Assembly (NCBI GenBank): GCA_944323265.1 | Contig: CALURX010000015.1 | Coordinates: 1 to 44,667, forward strand | Source: Candidatus Gastranaerophilales bacterium | Lineage (GTDB): Bacteria; Cyanobacteriota; Vampirovibrionia; Gastranaerophilales; Gastranaerophilaceae | Reading direction: 5' to 3' | DNA length: 44,667 nucleotides | In this document: one piece after another, positions 7,554 through 16,554 of the stretch | Position numbering within the stretch: the first letter of the stretch is position 1 | Layout: each line of letters begins with the position of its first letter | Position numbers and translations under genes: made by a program | The notes under the pieces: generated by a model | What the model was told of the DNA's origin: nothing | Seen by the model: the letters and a program-made list of their open reading frames with translations, nothing else | Databases searched by the model: none

Positions 7554-9356
7554 ATGAAACACAGAGACAATGTACGGAATTTTTGTATAATAGCGCACAT
7601 AGACCACGGCAAATCCACACTGGCAGACAGACTTCTGGAAGCAACAGGAACAATAGCCGAAAGAGATATGCAGAACCAGCTTCTGGATACAATGGATATT
7701 GAGCGCGAACGCGGAATCACGATTAAACTTAACGCTGCGAGGATGAATTACACCTCAAAAGACGGCGAAAAATATATTTTTAACCTTATAGACACACCGG
7801 GGCACGTAGATTTTTCTTATGAAGTTTCCCGCTCTCTTGCAGCATGCGAAGGCGCTCTCTTGATTGTTGACGCAACTCAGGGTGTGGAAGCGCAGACGTT
7901 AGCTAATGTCTATATGGCAATAGAACAGAACCTTGAAATCATTCCTGTAATAAACAAAATCGACCTTCCTTCTGCCGATGTTGAAAGAGTAAAGGAAGAA
8001 ATCGAAGAAATATTAGGAATCGATACCTCCATGGCAATCCCGGTAAGCGCCAAAACAGGAATCGGGATTGATGAAGTGCTGGAAGCTATAGTTAAATATG
8101 TTCCGCCTCCTGTTGATACCACAGAAAAGCCCCTGCGCGCTCTGGTTTTCGACAGCGCATACGACCCTTATCTGGGAACTCTTTGTTTCTTCAAAATCAT
8201 GGACGGTAAACTTAAGCTTGGCGACAAAGTTAAGTTTATGGCGTCAGGAAAAGAGTACGAAGTAGTAGAACTCGGCTATCTTACACCGCACAGAGTACAG
8301 GTAAACGAGCTTATATGCGGAGATGTAGGATACTTCGCAGGCTCAATAAAAGAAATTACCAGATTTGTAGGTGATACGGTAACCCACGTAGAAAATCCGG
8401 CATCTGAGCCGCTTCCGGGGTATAAAGAAGCGCTTCCGATGGTATTTTCAGGAATGTATCCTGTTGATAATGAAGATTACCACGAACTCAAAGAAGCCTT
8501 AGAAAAGCTTAAGCTCTCCGACAGCTCGATTACGTTTGAGCCTGAAACTTCAAGTGCTTTAGGGTTCGGTTTCCGCTGCGGATTCTTAGGCATGCTCCAC
8601 ATGGAAATTGCACAAGAAAGGCTCGAAAGAGAATATGACCTTTCAATCGTTACCACAGCGCCTTCCGTAGTTTATAAAGTGCACAAAACAAACGGTGAAG
8701 TCGTTGAAATAGACAACCCGGCAAATCTTCCTGCAGCACAATACAGAGACTATATTGAAGAACCGTACGTCAAAGTCTCAATCATTACTCCGAATGACTA
8801 TGTCGGAACTCTTATGGATTTGTGTCAGACAAAACGCGGTATTTTTATTAATATGAATTACCTTGACAAAGTCAGAGTTGATTTAATCTATCACCTGCCT
8901 CTAAGCGAAGTTATAACAGACTTCTACGACCAGTTGAAGTCCCGCTCAAAAGGGTATGCAAGCCTTGATTACGAATTTGTAGATTACAAACGCTCAAAAT
9001 TGATTAAGCTTGATATCATGCTTGCAGGCGAAGTGGTGGACGCACTTTCGGTTATTTGTCACGAGGATAATGCATATTATATCGGCCAAAAACTCACTGA
9101 AAAATTAAAGACCATAATTCCGCGCCAGATGTTTGAAGTTCCGATTCAGGCAGCAATAGGCGGAAGAGTTATTGCAAGAACCAATATTAAAGCGCTGAGA
9201 AAAAGCGTGCTTGATAAATGCTACGGCGGTGATATAACAAGAAAACGCAAACTGCTTGAAAAACAGAAAAAAGGTAAAAAACGCATGAAGGCAGTAGGAC
9301 GTGTGGAAGTTCCGCAAGAAGCGTTCATGGCGGTTCTAAGCCTAGATGAAGAATAA
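7554..9356 (+). CDS. lepA: Elongation factor 4 (LepA), ribosomal back-translocase GTPase
   Basis: 600 residues, full length. The GTPase domain has G1 AHIDHGKS, G2 RGITIK, G3 DTPGHVDF, G4 NKIDLP and G5 SAKTG. The EF4-specific end is clear: [19 protein letters not shown] in domain III, and the C-terminal [23 protein letters not shown]. It acts on elongating ribosomes and in 30S biogenesis. The start is unusual: no Shine-Dalgarno, and a TATAAT ends 7 bases before the ATG. Confidence 0.97.
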   Translation: MKHRDNVRNFCIIAHIDHGKSTLADRLLEATGTIAERDMQNQLLDTMDIERERGITIKLNAARMNYTSKDGEKYIFNLIDTPGHVDFSYEVSRSLAACEGALLIVDATQGVEAQTLANVYMAIEQNLEIIPVINKIDLPSADVERVKEEIEEILGIDTSMAIPVSAKTGIGIDEVLEAIVKYVPPPVDTTEKPLRALVFDSAYDPYLGTLCFFKIMDGKLKLGDKVKFMASGKEYEVVELGYLTPHRVQVNELICGDVGYFAGSIKEITRFVGDTVTHVENPASEPLPGYKEALPMVFSGMYPVDNEDYHELKEALEKLKLSDSSITFEPETSSALGFGFRCGFLGMLHMEIAQERLEREYDLSIVTTAPSVVYKVHKTNGEVVEIDNPANLPAAQYRDYIEEPYVKVSIITPNDYVGTLMDLCQTKRGIFINMNYLDKVRVDLIYHLPLSEVITDFYDQLKSRSKGYASLDYEFVDYKRSKLIKLDIMLAGEVVDALSVICHEDNAYYIGQKLTEKLKTIIPRQMFEVPIQAAIGGRVIARTNIKALRKSVLDKCYGGDITRKRKLLEKQKKGKKRMKAVGRVEVPQEAFMAVLSLDEE

Positions 9357-9389
9357 AGTTGCCCAAGAGTGTGCAAACTCAAAACAAAA

Positions 9390-9412
9390 AGACCGGATTT
9401 AATATCCGGTCT
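9390..9412. terminator. Bidirectional terminator between lepA and fliD
   Basis: A 9-bp stem (AGACCGGAT / ATCCGGTCT) with a 5-base loop. The minus strand continues into TTTTTGTTTTG, a good tract for ending fliD transcription. The plus strand has a weaker T-rich run downstream. Confidence 0.8.
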
Positions 9413-9430
9413 CCAATTCTGATTTTTCTT

Positions 9431-11167
9431 CTATGATAAGAATGAACTGTAATTCTGCTGCATTTGCGCAATTGCCATTTCCATCTTATAGAATTTGTTT
9501 TCCAATTGCGTTTGATACGTATCGACTTTTTCCTGCTGTTTGGTTATCTTTTCTTCCATTCTTGAAATTTCAGAATCCAAAGTAGAAGTTCTAATATCAA
9601 AGTATCCTGTAGTAGCAGATAAAGTCTGTTCTACAGTTTTTTCCATCATATTTAGAATGCCGTTATCTCCTGCAAGAATTGATTTAACAGAATCCGGATT
9701 CTCTTCGAGAGCTTTTTTAAATGCATCCTCATCAAGAGTCAAGGTATAAGTAGTTGTCGACAGATTATTAGAATCTGCAGAATCAATGTTTATACCGATT
9801 TCTGAAAGAAGCTTAAAAGCCCCTCCATTTGTGGTATTAGCACCATTAGCATAATTTCTCAATGTAGTTGCATAGCTTGTTAAAGAAGTCTCACCATCTA
9901 AGTCAGCACCGCTCGCTGTAACTTCATCGATTTTAGCCATCAAATCGTTATATGCAGTTATAAAATCATTAACAGCAGTAGTCAACTCTTCTGTATCCTG
10001 CGTAATACTCAAGGTTGTCTTGCCATCTTCTTCTGTATTTGCTCTGTTAAGAGTCAACGTAACGCCCTGAATCCTTGAAATATCAGAAGTGATTGTATTA
10101 GAGGTAGACGTCATGCTTGTACCGTTTATTGTAAATAAAGCGTTCTGTCCAAGCTCTTGAGCATCAGTATACATCTTTGAGGAAACAAGATTACCATCAG
10201 CATCCCATTCAGATTCTGTTAAGCCCATTACATCTGTAAAGTTGCTTGTTCCTGCTTCTATATTGATATAAGAAGCACCTTCTTTTGTGGATGTGATAGT
10301 AAGTTTGCCGGTCGCATCGTCCCAGTAAGCATAAGCCTGAGCATCGTCATTGCTGTTAATTTCAGAAATTAATGAAGATAATGTGGTTTTTTCATCAATT
10401 GTGAACGTCGCATCACCGATTGTAAAAGTCCCGGCAGTAATCTGTTCATTAAACCCAGAATCGGCAGAGGTTAGAACAGACGCAACACTAGCTTTATACA
10501 CTGAGTTTGTGGAAGCATAGCTTCCGTCTTCCTGTCGTGTAATACCTAACATAGAGTACATGTTTGAGCTGTCTGTTGTAGCCCCGATATTAATTTCATC
10601 GCCTTCATTTTGTGCCGAGAAAGTCAGCACTCCTGATTCATCAACTTCCGTCTTAATTCCAAAGCCTGCCAACTGAGCCTTTAAATCGCCCAGAGTATCA
10701 TCGTCTTCGATATTAACAGTATGCTTTTGGCCGTTTACATAAGTAGTAAAAGTACCTTCAGTAATACCCAAGTTGGATAAAAGCGTACTGTCATCAGCCA
10801 CGTCGCTCGCAGCCTCTTTAGAAGCAGCTTTTGTATATGTAGCAAGCTGTTGTACCGTTATATCATAAGTCTGTCTTAAAGCATCGCTGCCGGCTGTTGC
10901 TGTAAAGACCTCTTCATTAGAAGATGTCGCAGAGTTTTTGCCAAACAAATCAAAAGAGCCGCCAAATTTAGCGTCTGTAAGTTTTTCCAGCGCGCTTCTC
11001 AATGTAGAAAAAGCACTCCTAACATCATTATAAGTTGTCTTAGTCTCTTGCAAAGCTTTCAGTTCTTCTTGAAGAGCAGTAACTTTTTCCTGTTTAACAC
11101 CTACGAATGCTTCAACCCAACCGGATGTATCCAAGCCTGAGGCCAGACCGCTAAATGATATTGTCAT
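9431..11167 (-). CDS. fliD: Flagellar hook-associated protein 2 (filament cap) FliD
   Basis: 578 residues. The N-terminus (ISFSGLASGLDTSGWVEAFV, followed by a coiled coil with VTALQEELKAL) is the FliD_N signature. The long Ser/Thr/Asp-rich middle is typical of the exposed cap domains. The C-terminal FliD_C coiled coil (about 510-575) ends in FYKMEMAIAQMQQNYSSFLS, very like the conserved 'RFxAME..m..lnsq...L'. FliD caps the flagellar filament and is exported by the flagellar type III apparatus, so no Sec signal is expected. It is alone: no other flagellar gene is in the window. The start has AAGGA 8 bases upstream on the minus strand. Confidence 0.92.
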   Translation of the reverse strand: MTISFSGLASGLDTSGWVEAFVGVKQEKVTALQEELKALQETKTTYNDVRSAFSTLRSALEKLTDAKFGGSFDLFGKNSATSSNEEVFTATAGSDALRQTYDITVQQLATYTKAASKEAASDVADDSTLLSNLGITEGTFTTYVNGQKHTVNIEDDDTLGDLKAQLAGFGIKTEVDESGVLTFSAQNEGDEINIGATTDSSNMYSMLGITRQEDGSYASTNSVYKASVASVLTSADSGFNEQITAGTFTIGDATFTIDEKTTLSSLISEINSNDDAQAYAYWDDATGKLTITSTKEGASYINIEAGTSNFTDVMGLTESEWDADGNLVSSKMYTDAQELGQNALFTINGTSMTSTSNTITSDISRIQGVTLTLNRANTEEDGKTTLSITQDTEELTTAVNDFITAYNDLMAKIDEVTASGADLDGETSLTSYATTLRNYANGANTTNGGAFKLLSEIGINIDSADSNNLSTTTYTLTLDEDAFKKALEENPDSVKSILAGDNGILNMMEKTVEQTLSATTGYFDIRTSTLDSEISRMEEKITKQQEKVDTYQTQLENKFYKMEMAIAQMQQNYSSFLS

Positions 11168-11331
11168 AATAAAAAATCCTTTTTGTTGCTATTGGTATAT
11201 ATACTATATATCATATTATAAACCATGTTATAGCTTATTTCAACCCTTTATATGTATGAGATTGTAACAATTGTAAAGATTTGATACTTTTATTGATATT
11301 CGGCGCTGATTTTTAATCCCTCACGCATAAG

Positions 11332-11645
11332 AGTTGAAAAGTTGAAAAGTTGAAAGGTTGAATAGTCGTTTAGGAGAAGTTATGGGGGTTGAGAAGTTGA
11401 AAAGTTGAAAGGTTGAATAGTCGTTTAGGAGAAGTTATGGGGGGTTGAAAAGTTGAAAAGAAGTTAAAACTCTATTCACCATTCACTATTCACTCTTGTT
11501 CACTCAATACGCACCCTTCACGCTTCACGCCTCACCCTTCACGCTTATTTCACTTGGTCACCTATTCACCTGATCACTTGATCACTAAAACGCACGCTTC
11601 ACCCTTCACGCCTCACCCTTGGCCACCTAATCACTCAAAATCCCC
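11332..11645. repeat. GTTGAA/TTCAC low-complexity repeat, copy 1 (with a 55-bp tandem unit)
   Basis: The left half is made of GTTGAAAAG-like units and includes a tandem duplication with a 55-bp period (GGTTGAATAGTCGTTTAGG at 11356 and again at 11411). The right half is many TTCAC/TCACC units spaced 7-11 bases apart (such as CACCCTTCACGCCTCACCC). The same two-part structure occurs inverted at about 42145-42290 and partly at 44540-44585. Confidence 0.75.
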
Positions 11646-11663
11646 CCACCCCAAAATCTCTTG

Positions 11664-11672
11664 TGGTATAAT
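11664..11672 (+). promoter_or_regulatory. Extended -10 promoter of the phosphohexomutase gene
   Basis: TGGTATAAT is an extended -10 (TGn plus TATAAT). It lies about 22 bases before the ATG, and a strong AGGAGAGG site falls in between. Confidence 0.6.
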
Positions 11673-11694
11673 TAGTAAAAAATAGGAGAGGATT

Positions 11695-13956
11695 ATGTAT
11701 AAATTAAAACCAGGTAGTGAATTAGAGGGAGAATTGTTTAAAAATGTTTTTGACAAAACTCCTGATTACATAAAAAATTTAGATTTAATGAACTTTGATA
11801 ATGAGGACGGATTTACGTTTACTTTAAAGCGCGAACATTTATATCCGCACTCTGAGAGCAATCCGGAGGGGTTAAATCTTTTGGAATGGTTTGCCAATTA
11901 TTCTAAAGAAGCTCAGGTTTCTACAGCCGGTATCAGAGGCCCTCAGAATATTTTGTATCCGCAGGATACAAGGTTTCCGATTAACCTTGTGGGAATTGTG
12001 CTTGCAACACTTGCTAAGGCGCTTGTTGCAAGGGATAAATATGAAGGCAAAGAAATCTTAAAGCTCGCAGGAAGCGAAGTCAGATACAATTCAGCGCTCT
12101 ATCTTGACGCAATTGCACGTATTCAAGCAGCGCAGGGAATTAAAACACTTACACCGAAAGAGCGTAAGACTATTCCTATTTGGCTCGCATCATTTTTGGC
12201 TTTCAAACTCGACTTGCTCGGGGGCGAATATATCACATCAAGCCACGGTATTTCCGTAAAAACTGCAACAAAGGATTTAAATTCTCAGGGAAGCCAGTAT
12301 CTGCCAGAAGAATCTTTGGAATTTGTTAACAAGATTCAGGAAATCTTTGACATTGTAGAAAAAGACGGCTCTTATGAGATTAAAATCGCACCGAAAAATG
12401 ACCCGCTTATTGACGAAGCGATTATGACAAAACTCAATGATGGTATTGATTTATACGTAGAATACCTGAAATCCGGTGTAGCACAGAATCTTGACGGCGT
12501 TAAAAAGATGAAATCAAAACTTTTTATTGAAAGTGTAGGGGGATGTGCTTACAGAACGCTGAGCAGAGTGCTCGAAAAACTCGGCATTCAGGATAAATAC
12601 GTATGGAATAATATTGAAGAAGACCCATTTTTCCATTCAATCGGAAAATACGACACAGACCCTAAGGGAAACAAAGTTTTTTATGATTATTCCGTTGATG
12701 CAACGGTTGTTGCCAAGAGACCAAACGGAGAGAGATTCTTCCCTGTGATAGAGTCGCTTCATTATGACAGGGTTCTTGCGGATTATCCTCTGGGTACAAT
12801 CGTTTTAATCACCGACCCAGACCATGACAGGCTTACGGTATGTCAGATAGAAGCTGTCGGAAACCAGCCGGCGCTTGATGATTACGGTATCTCATATATT
12901 CCTCTGGATGATAGAAGAATCTTGACTATATACAGCGCAAATCAAGCATTTTTAATGCTTATGGATTTCCGTGTCAAACAGTTAAAAGCACAGGGCAAAT
13001 TCAAAAACCATCCGAGATTTATGATAAAGACAACAGCGTCTGCGCTTTCGTGGGACGAGTGGGCTAAGGCACACAAGATTAAGGTTGTCAATGTTCCTGT
13101 CGGATTCAAAGAAATTGCAAACATAATGAAAAAAGTTGAGCTGCAGATAAAAAATAATCCTCAGGGAGAAGTTATTGTTGATGATGTATTCGGAAACTCA
13201 ATCAACCTCGGAGTTCAGCCGCGCTTAATCTTTGGCGGAGAAGAATCCGGCGGAATGATTATGGGCTCGGAAGATATGATTGAATCACTTGCAGGCAGAA
13301 AAGCTATTGCTATGCGTGAAAAAAGCGCTACGGAAGCTATCATTGTCGCATCTTCTCTCGCTGCTAAATTGGAAGAAGAGAACAAAACCCTTTCAGAATA
13401 TCTTATGGAGATTTTTGATTCCAACAATATTGCGGCAAAATATGACGTCAGAGAAGATATAGCATATTATAACGAATCCGAGCCTGATATTGAGAAGCTT
13501 AAACAGGCAAAGGTTGAGGGCGAAAAGCAGAGAACAAAGAATGATTTATTCTATCTCTCGCTTGCCATTGCAGTAAGAGAAGGACTTGCAGACATTGGCG
13601 CAGTGAGAAAAGTTCTAAACAGCGCGTTTGCCGAATTGAGTTTTGATGATTTAAAATCTATCAAATTTGTCGGAGACGGAACTTATTTGGAATTTTCAAA
13701 CAAGTATGTCGAAATCCGTCCATCCGGAACCGACGCAAAAACAAAGGCTTACGCAGGCGGCGAAAACCTTGAAGAGATAGAAAAATTCTCTCGCGTTCTC
13801 GGCAACTACTCAGGAGAAAGAACGGAATTACATAGAGAGCTTATCAGCGAAGATTTTTACAACAAATCTAAAGATACCGCTATGGAGTATTACTTGCAGT
13901 TTGTGGAAAAAGATGCAAACAACGAAGAATTTGTAATTCCCGACTATAAGTTCTAA
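11695..13956 (+). CDS. Phosphohexomutase (phosphoglucomutase/phosphomannomutase superfamily), long form
   Basis: 753 residues, clearly longer than the usual 450-600. The four domain signatures are present in order: AGIRG (78-82) in the entry region; the phosphoserine loop TSSHG (181-185), where most relatives read TASHNP; the metal loop DPDHDR (374-379); the sugar-specificity loop FGGEESGG; and the phosphate-binding EIRPSGTDAKTKAYAGG near the C-terminus. The superfamily interconverts hexose 1- and 6-phosphates via a phosphoserine. The substrate cannot be assigned, and the altered serine loop and extra length argue for a distinct subfamily. Start: AGGAGAGG 3-4 bases before ATG. Confidence 0.85.
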   Translation: MYKLKPGSELEGELFKNVFDKTPDYIKNLDLMNFDNEDGFTFTLKREHLYPHSESNPEGLNLLEWFANYSKEAQVSTAGIRGPQNILYPQDTRFPINLVGIVLATLAKALVARDKYEGKEILKLAGSEVRYNSALYLDAIARIQAAQGIKTLTPKERKTIPIWLASFLAFKLDLLGGEYITSSHGISVKTATKDLNSQGSQYLPEESLEFVNKIQEIFDIVEKDGSYEIKIAPKNDPLIDEAIMTKLNDGIDLYVEYLKSGVAQNLDGVKKMKSKLFIESVGGCAYRTLSRVLEKLGIQDKYVWNNIEEDPFFHSIGKYDTDPKGNKVFYDYSVDATVVAKRPNGERFFPVIESLHYDRVLADYPLGTIVLITDPDHDRLTVCQIEAVGNQPALDDYGISYIPLDDRRILTIYSANQAFLMLMDFRVKQLKAQGKFKNHPRFMIKTTASALSWDEWAKAHKIKVVNVPVGFKEIANIMKKVELQIKNNPQGEVIVDDVFGNSINLGVQPRLIFGGEESGGMIMGSEDMIESLAGRKAIAMREKSATEAIIVASSLAAKLEEENKTLSEYLMEIFDSNNIAAKYDVREDIAYYNESEPDIEKLKQAKVEGEKQRTKNDLFYLSLAIAVREGLADIGAVRKVLNSAFAELSFDDLKSIKFVGDGTYLEFSNKYVEIRPSGTDAKTKAYAGGENLEEIEKFSRVLGNYSGERTELHRELISEDFYNKSKDTAMEYYLQFVEKDANNEEFVIPDYKF

Positions 13957-13964
13957 TCTGATAT

Positions 13965-13993
13965 GGCGGCGCAAGCCTGCGGCTTGCGCCGCC
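13965..13993. other. Perfect 13-bp hairpin between phosphohexomutase and gtrA-like genes
   Basis: The arms GGCGGCGCAAGCC and GGCTTGCGCCGCC flank a 3-base loop TGC. There is no T-run after it, so it is not a textbook terminator. It could stabilise the upstream mRNA end or be a palindromic repeat. An open frame running through it from 13963 is judged not to be the real gene start. Confidence 0.6.
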
Positions 13994-14010
13994 TCTTAAA
14001 AGGGGAAGTT

Positions 14011-14436
14011 TTGAAAAAGTATTGGTTCAGTTTATCGGATAAAATAAGATTCCTTTTGGTCGGCGGATTCAATGCCGGCGTATCTTATGTTATTTATTCG
14101 GCAATATGTCTTATAATGGGAGAGGGCGCTTACCAAATAGCACTTGCGCTTGCGTGGGCAATTTCTTCTGTTGTATCTTTCACCACACAAAAATTCCTTG
14201 TGTTCAAAGGCGGAGGGAACTGGGCTAAGGAGTATTTAAAATGCTGTACCACGTGGTTTTTCAGCTACCTGATTAATGCAGGATTATTGGAATTTATTGT
14301 AAAAATTCTGCATTTGAACGTTTTTGTTGCCCAGATTGTCGCAACACTTTGTGCTGCGGTGTTCACATATATTTTGTTCAAAAAATTCGCTTTCAGAGTT
14401 AAAAACAGGGAGCAAAAATGTACGACGAGGCAATAA
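14011..14436 (+). CDS. GtrA-like membrane protein
   Basis: 141 residues from a TTG start at 14011, chosen because AGGGGAAG lies just upstream and because an ATG at 13963 would put the N-terminus inside a perfect hairpin. Four hydrophobic helices are visible: FLLVGGFNAGVSYVIYSAI, ALALAWAISSVVSF, TWFFSYLINAGLLEFIV and VAQIVATLCAAVFTYILF. The N-terminal KIRFLLVGGFNAGVSY and C-terminal FKKFAF match the GtrA family (PF04138), which helps translocate or present undecaprenyl-linked sugars. It overlaps folC by 19 bases. The neighbouring phosphohexomutase fits sugar-precursor supply. Confidence 0.8.
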   Translation: MKKYWFSLSDKIRFLLVGGFNAGVSYVIYSAICLIMGEGAYQIALALAWAISSVVSFTTQKFLVFKGGGNWAKEYLKCCTTWFFSYLINAGLLEFIVKILHLNVFVAQIVATLCAAVFTYILFKKFAFRVKNREQKCTTRQ

Positions 14437-15572
14437 AACTTTTAACAAGCAAAGGGAAATTCTATATAGAATTGGGTTTGGATAGAATCTCCGCTGCGTT
14501 GGAAAAATTCGGAAACCCTCAGGACGATTTAAAATATATCCATGTTGCAGGAACTAACGGCAAGGGCTCTGTATGTACAATACTGGATTCTATCTTGCAG
14601 GAAGCCGGATACAAAACAGGGCTGTATACAAGTCCGCATATTTGGGATTATACGGAGAGAATAAAAGTTTCAGGGGTTGAGATTCCGAAAGATATTTTTG
14701 CAAAATATGTGTTTGAGGTTTGTAATTGCGGAGTTCATTTAACTGAATTTGAGATACTAACCGTCGTTATGTTTTTGTATTTTAAGCATTCAAATGTTGA
14801 TGTTGTCATCCTAGAAACAGGGCTTGGCGGAAGGTTTGACGCAACAAACGTTATTAAAAACAACTTGTGTTCAATAATTACACAGATAGACTTAGACCAC
14901 ACGGAAAGGCTCGGGAACACAAAAGAAGAAATTGCGTTTGAAAAAGCCGGAATTATCAAAAAAGGATGTCCGGTAATTACCTCTATGGGATTTGAAGCAA
15001 TTAGAGACAAGGCAGATGAGATGGATTCAATGTTCATTTTGACAACGCCTTTTGTTCCGCCCCAATATATCGAAGCTCTGTCACTTAAAGGACTGCATCA
15101 GGTTGATAACCTCGCACTTGCGATTAGCGCGGTTAATTATCTGTTCAAAAATATTTCTGATGAGACAATAATTGAGGGGTTAAAAAAAGTTAAAAACCCA
15201 TGCCGGTTCCAATACTTTGCAGATAAGAATTTAATAGCGGATGCGTCGCATAACCCTAATGGGATTCAGGCATTGAGGAATAATCTTGATTATTATTTTC
15301 CGAACGATAAGAGACGGTATGTATTCGGCTGTCTTAAAAATAAAGATTACGAAAAGATGATGAATATTTTGTTCCGCGAGGGTGATGAAGTTTATTTATA
15401 CGGCTTTGATTATCCTAACGCCTGCACTTATGAAATGCTTCAAGCCAAATGTCCGGTTGCAGCCGCGGAATATTCGGGTAAAAATATATTGACAGGGGAA
15501 AAACTGAATATAATTTGCGGGTCTTTTTATATGTTAGGAGGTATGGAATGGCTCAAATCTCTTCAAGCCTAG
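14418..15572 (+). CDS. folC: Folylpolyglutamate synthase / dihydrofolate synthase
   Basis: 384 residues, a Mur-ligase-superfamily enzyme adding glutamate to folates. The P-loop is HVAGTNGKGSV, followed by GLYTSPH, the Mg-loop LETGLGGRFDATN, IDLDHTERLGNT..I..EKAGIIK (with the carbamylated-lysine region) and the C-terminal-domain entry DASHNPNG. It is somewhat shorter than the usual 420-430, mainly in the C-terminal domain. The start overlaps the upstream gene with AGGGAG upstream; the 3' end overlaps the regulator gene by 25 bases, indicating a tight operon. Confidence 0.92.
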   Translation: MYDEAIKLLTSKGKFYIELGLDRISAALEKFGNPQDDLKYIHVAGTNGKGSVCTILDSILQEAGYKTGLYTSPHIWDYTERIKVSGVEIPKDIFAKYVFEVCNCGVHLTEFEILTVVMFLYFKHSNVDVVILETGLGGRFDATNVIKNNLCSIITQIDLDHTERLGNTKEEIAFEKAGIIKKGCPVITSMGFEAIRDKADEMDSMFILTTPFVPPQYIEALSLKGLHQVDNLALAISAVNYLFKNISDETIIEGLKKVKNPCRFQYFADKNLIADASHNPNGIQALRNNLDYYFPNDKRRYVFGCLKNKDYEKMMNILFREGDEVYLYGFDYPNACTYEMLQAKCPVAAAEYSGKNILTGEKLNIICGSFYMLGGMEWLKSLQA

Positions 15573-15928
15573 AAGATTATATTGAGGCGGTTTACAGTAT
15601 TTATTTGAAGGAAAATAAAGTCAAAGCTATAGATGTTTCAAGAAGGCTTAATGTATCAAGGGCTTCTGTTACCGAGGCTTTGCAAAAGCTTGAACAGCTG
15701 GGGCTGATTGATTACGGTCACTACGGCACGATTTCCATAACAGAAGCAGGGGTTAAGAAGGCAAAAGAAGTAATCAAAAAACATGAAACACTTTCAGCAT
15801 TTTTTGAGAAAGTTCTCGGAGTTAACCACGAGCTTGCAGAAGATACAGCCTGCAAAATTGAACATGTTATCGGAGATGAAATATTAGATAAACTTGAAAA
15901 GCATATTGAGGATTGGTCTAACAAATGA
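15548..15928 (+). CDS. DtxR/MntR-family metal-dependent transcriptional regulator (short form)
   Basis: 126 residues. The ATG at 15548 has AGGAGG six bases upstream; an in-frame upstream start at 15515 has none. The N-terminal SLEDYIEAVYSI is the conserved first helix with the Asp metal ligand. A winged helix-turn-helix follows (KVKAIDVSRRLNVSRASVTEALQKLEQLGLI), then the dimerisation/metal domain (KKHETLSAFFEKVLG, AEDTACKIEHVI). The SH3-like C-terminal domain of DtxR/IdeR is absent, as in MntR, so Mn2+ or Fe2+ sensing is likely. A putative metal exporter gene lies about 900 bases away. It overlaps rnhB in an ATGA arrangement. Confidence 0.85.
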   Translation: MAQISSSLEDYIEAVYSIYLKENKVKAIDVSRRLNVSRASVTEALQKLEQLGLIDYGHYGTISITEAGVKKAKEVIKKHETLSAFFEKVLGVNHELAEDTACKIEHVIGDEILDKLEKHIEDWSNK

Positions 15929-16554
15929 GTTCAGAAGAGTTATTTGAATTTGATGCCGGCTACAATAGTCCGGTAATCGGGACAGATGAGGCAGGGAGAG
16001 GGCCTGCTGCAGGCGGAGTTTTTGCTGCCGCAGTCAGGTTTGAAAAAATCACGCCCGGACTTATGAGGGATTTAGAAATACTTAACGATTCAAAAAAACT
16101 TACCCCCAAAAAGCGTGAAGCTATTTACGACACAATAAAAAACAATACCTGCAATAAAATCGTGTGCGTAGAAGTTGAAGAGATTGAAAAGATAAATATT
16201 TTGAATGCGTCTTTAAAAGCCATGAAAACCGCGTGTGAAGGGATTATCAAAGACGGCAATATCTTAACCCTTGTAGATGGGAACAAACTTATAAAGAATT
16301 TTAGCTTTCCGCAGAAATTTGTGATAAAGGGCGATTCCAAATCCGCTTCAATTGCCGCCGCAAGCATACTTGCAAAAGTAACCAGAGACAGATATATGCA
16401 AAAGCTTCACGAAGAGTTTCCGATGTATAACTGGGCTAAAAACGCCGGATATTTAACCAAAGAACACATTGAAGCAATAGACAAATACGGACTTTGCAAA
16501 TACCACAGACCTTCGTTTTTGAGAAAGCATTTTGCCAAACAAATGACATTATGA
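15925..16554 (+). CDS. rnhB: Ribonuclease HII
   Basis: 209 residues, normal length. It cuts the RNA strand of RNA-DNA hybrids and removes misincorporated ribonucleotides. The catalytic motif GTDEAGRGPAAGG holds the first Asp and Glu; LNDSKKLTPKKRE, LVDGNKL (third Asp) and KGDSKSASIAAASILAKVTRDRYM complete the RNase HII signature. The end PMYNWAKNAGY...YGLCKYHRPSF is also typical. Start coupled to the regulator (ATGA). Its TGA stop is the first three bases of the structured element that follows. Confidence 0.95.
   Translation: MSSEELFEFDAGYNSPVIGTDEAGRGPAAGGVFAAAVRFEKITPGLMRDLEILNDSKKLTPKKREAIYDTIKNNTCNKIVCVEVEEIEKINILNASLKAMKTACEGIIKDGNILTLVDGNKLIKNFSFPQKFVIKGDSKSASIAAASILAKVTRDRYMQKLHEEFPMYNWAKNAGYLTKEHIEAIDKYGLCKYHRPSFLRKHFAKQMTL

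Larger units (their letters stand above)
11168..11694. other. Gene-free stretch between fliD and the phosphohexomutase gene
   Basis: About 530 bases with no convincing gene. The left part holds the fliD promoter region (a TATAAT read on the minus strand near 11215-11222). The middle is low-complexity repeat, listed separately. The right end holds the promoter and ribosome binding site of the phosphohexomutase gene. Confidence 0.7.

Noticed and set aside
11332-11645. Possible CRISPR array or replication iterons
   Set aside because: Units are degenerate, 7-11 bases apart and lack unique spacers; no cas gene or dnaA/rep gene is nearby.
13963-14010. N-terminal extension of the GtrA-like protein (MAAQACGLRRLLKGEV)
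   Set aside because: It lies inside a perfect 13-bp hairpin; the TTG at 14011 has a good Shine-Dalgarno.
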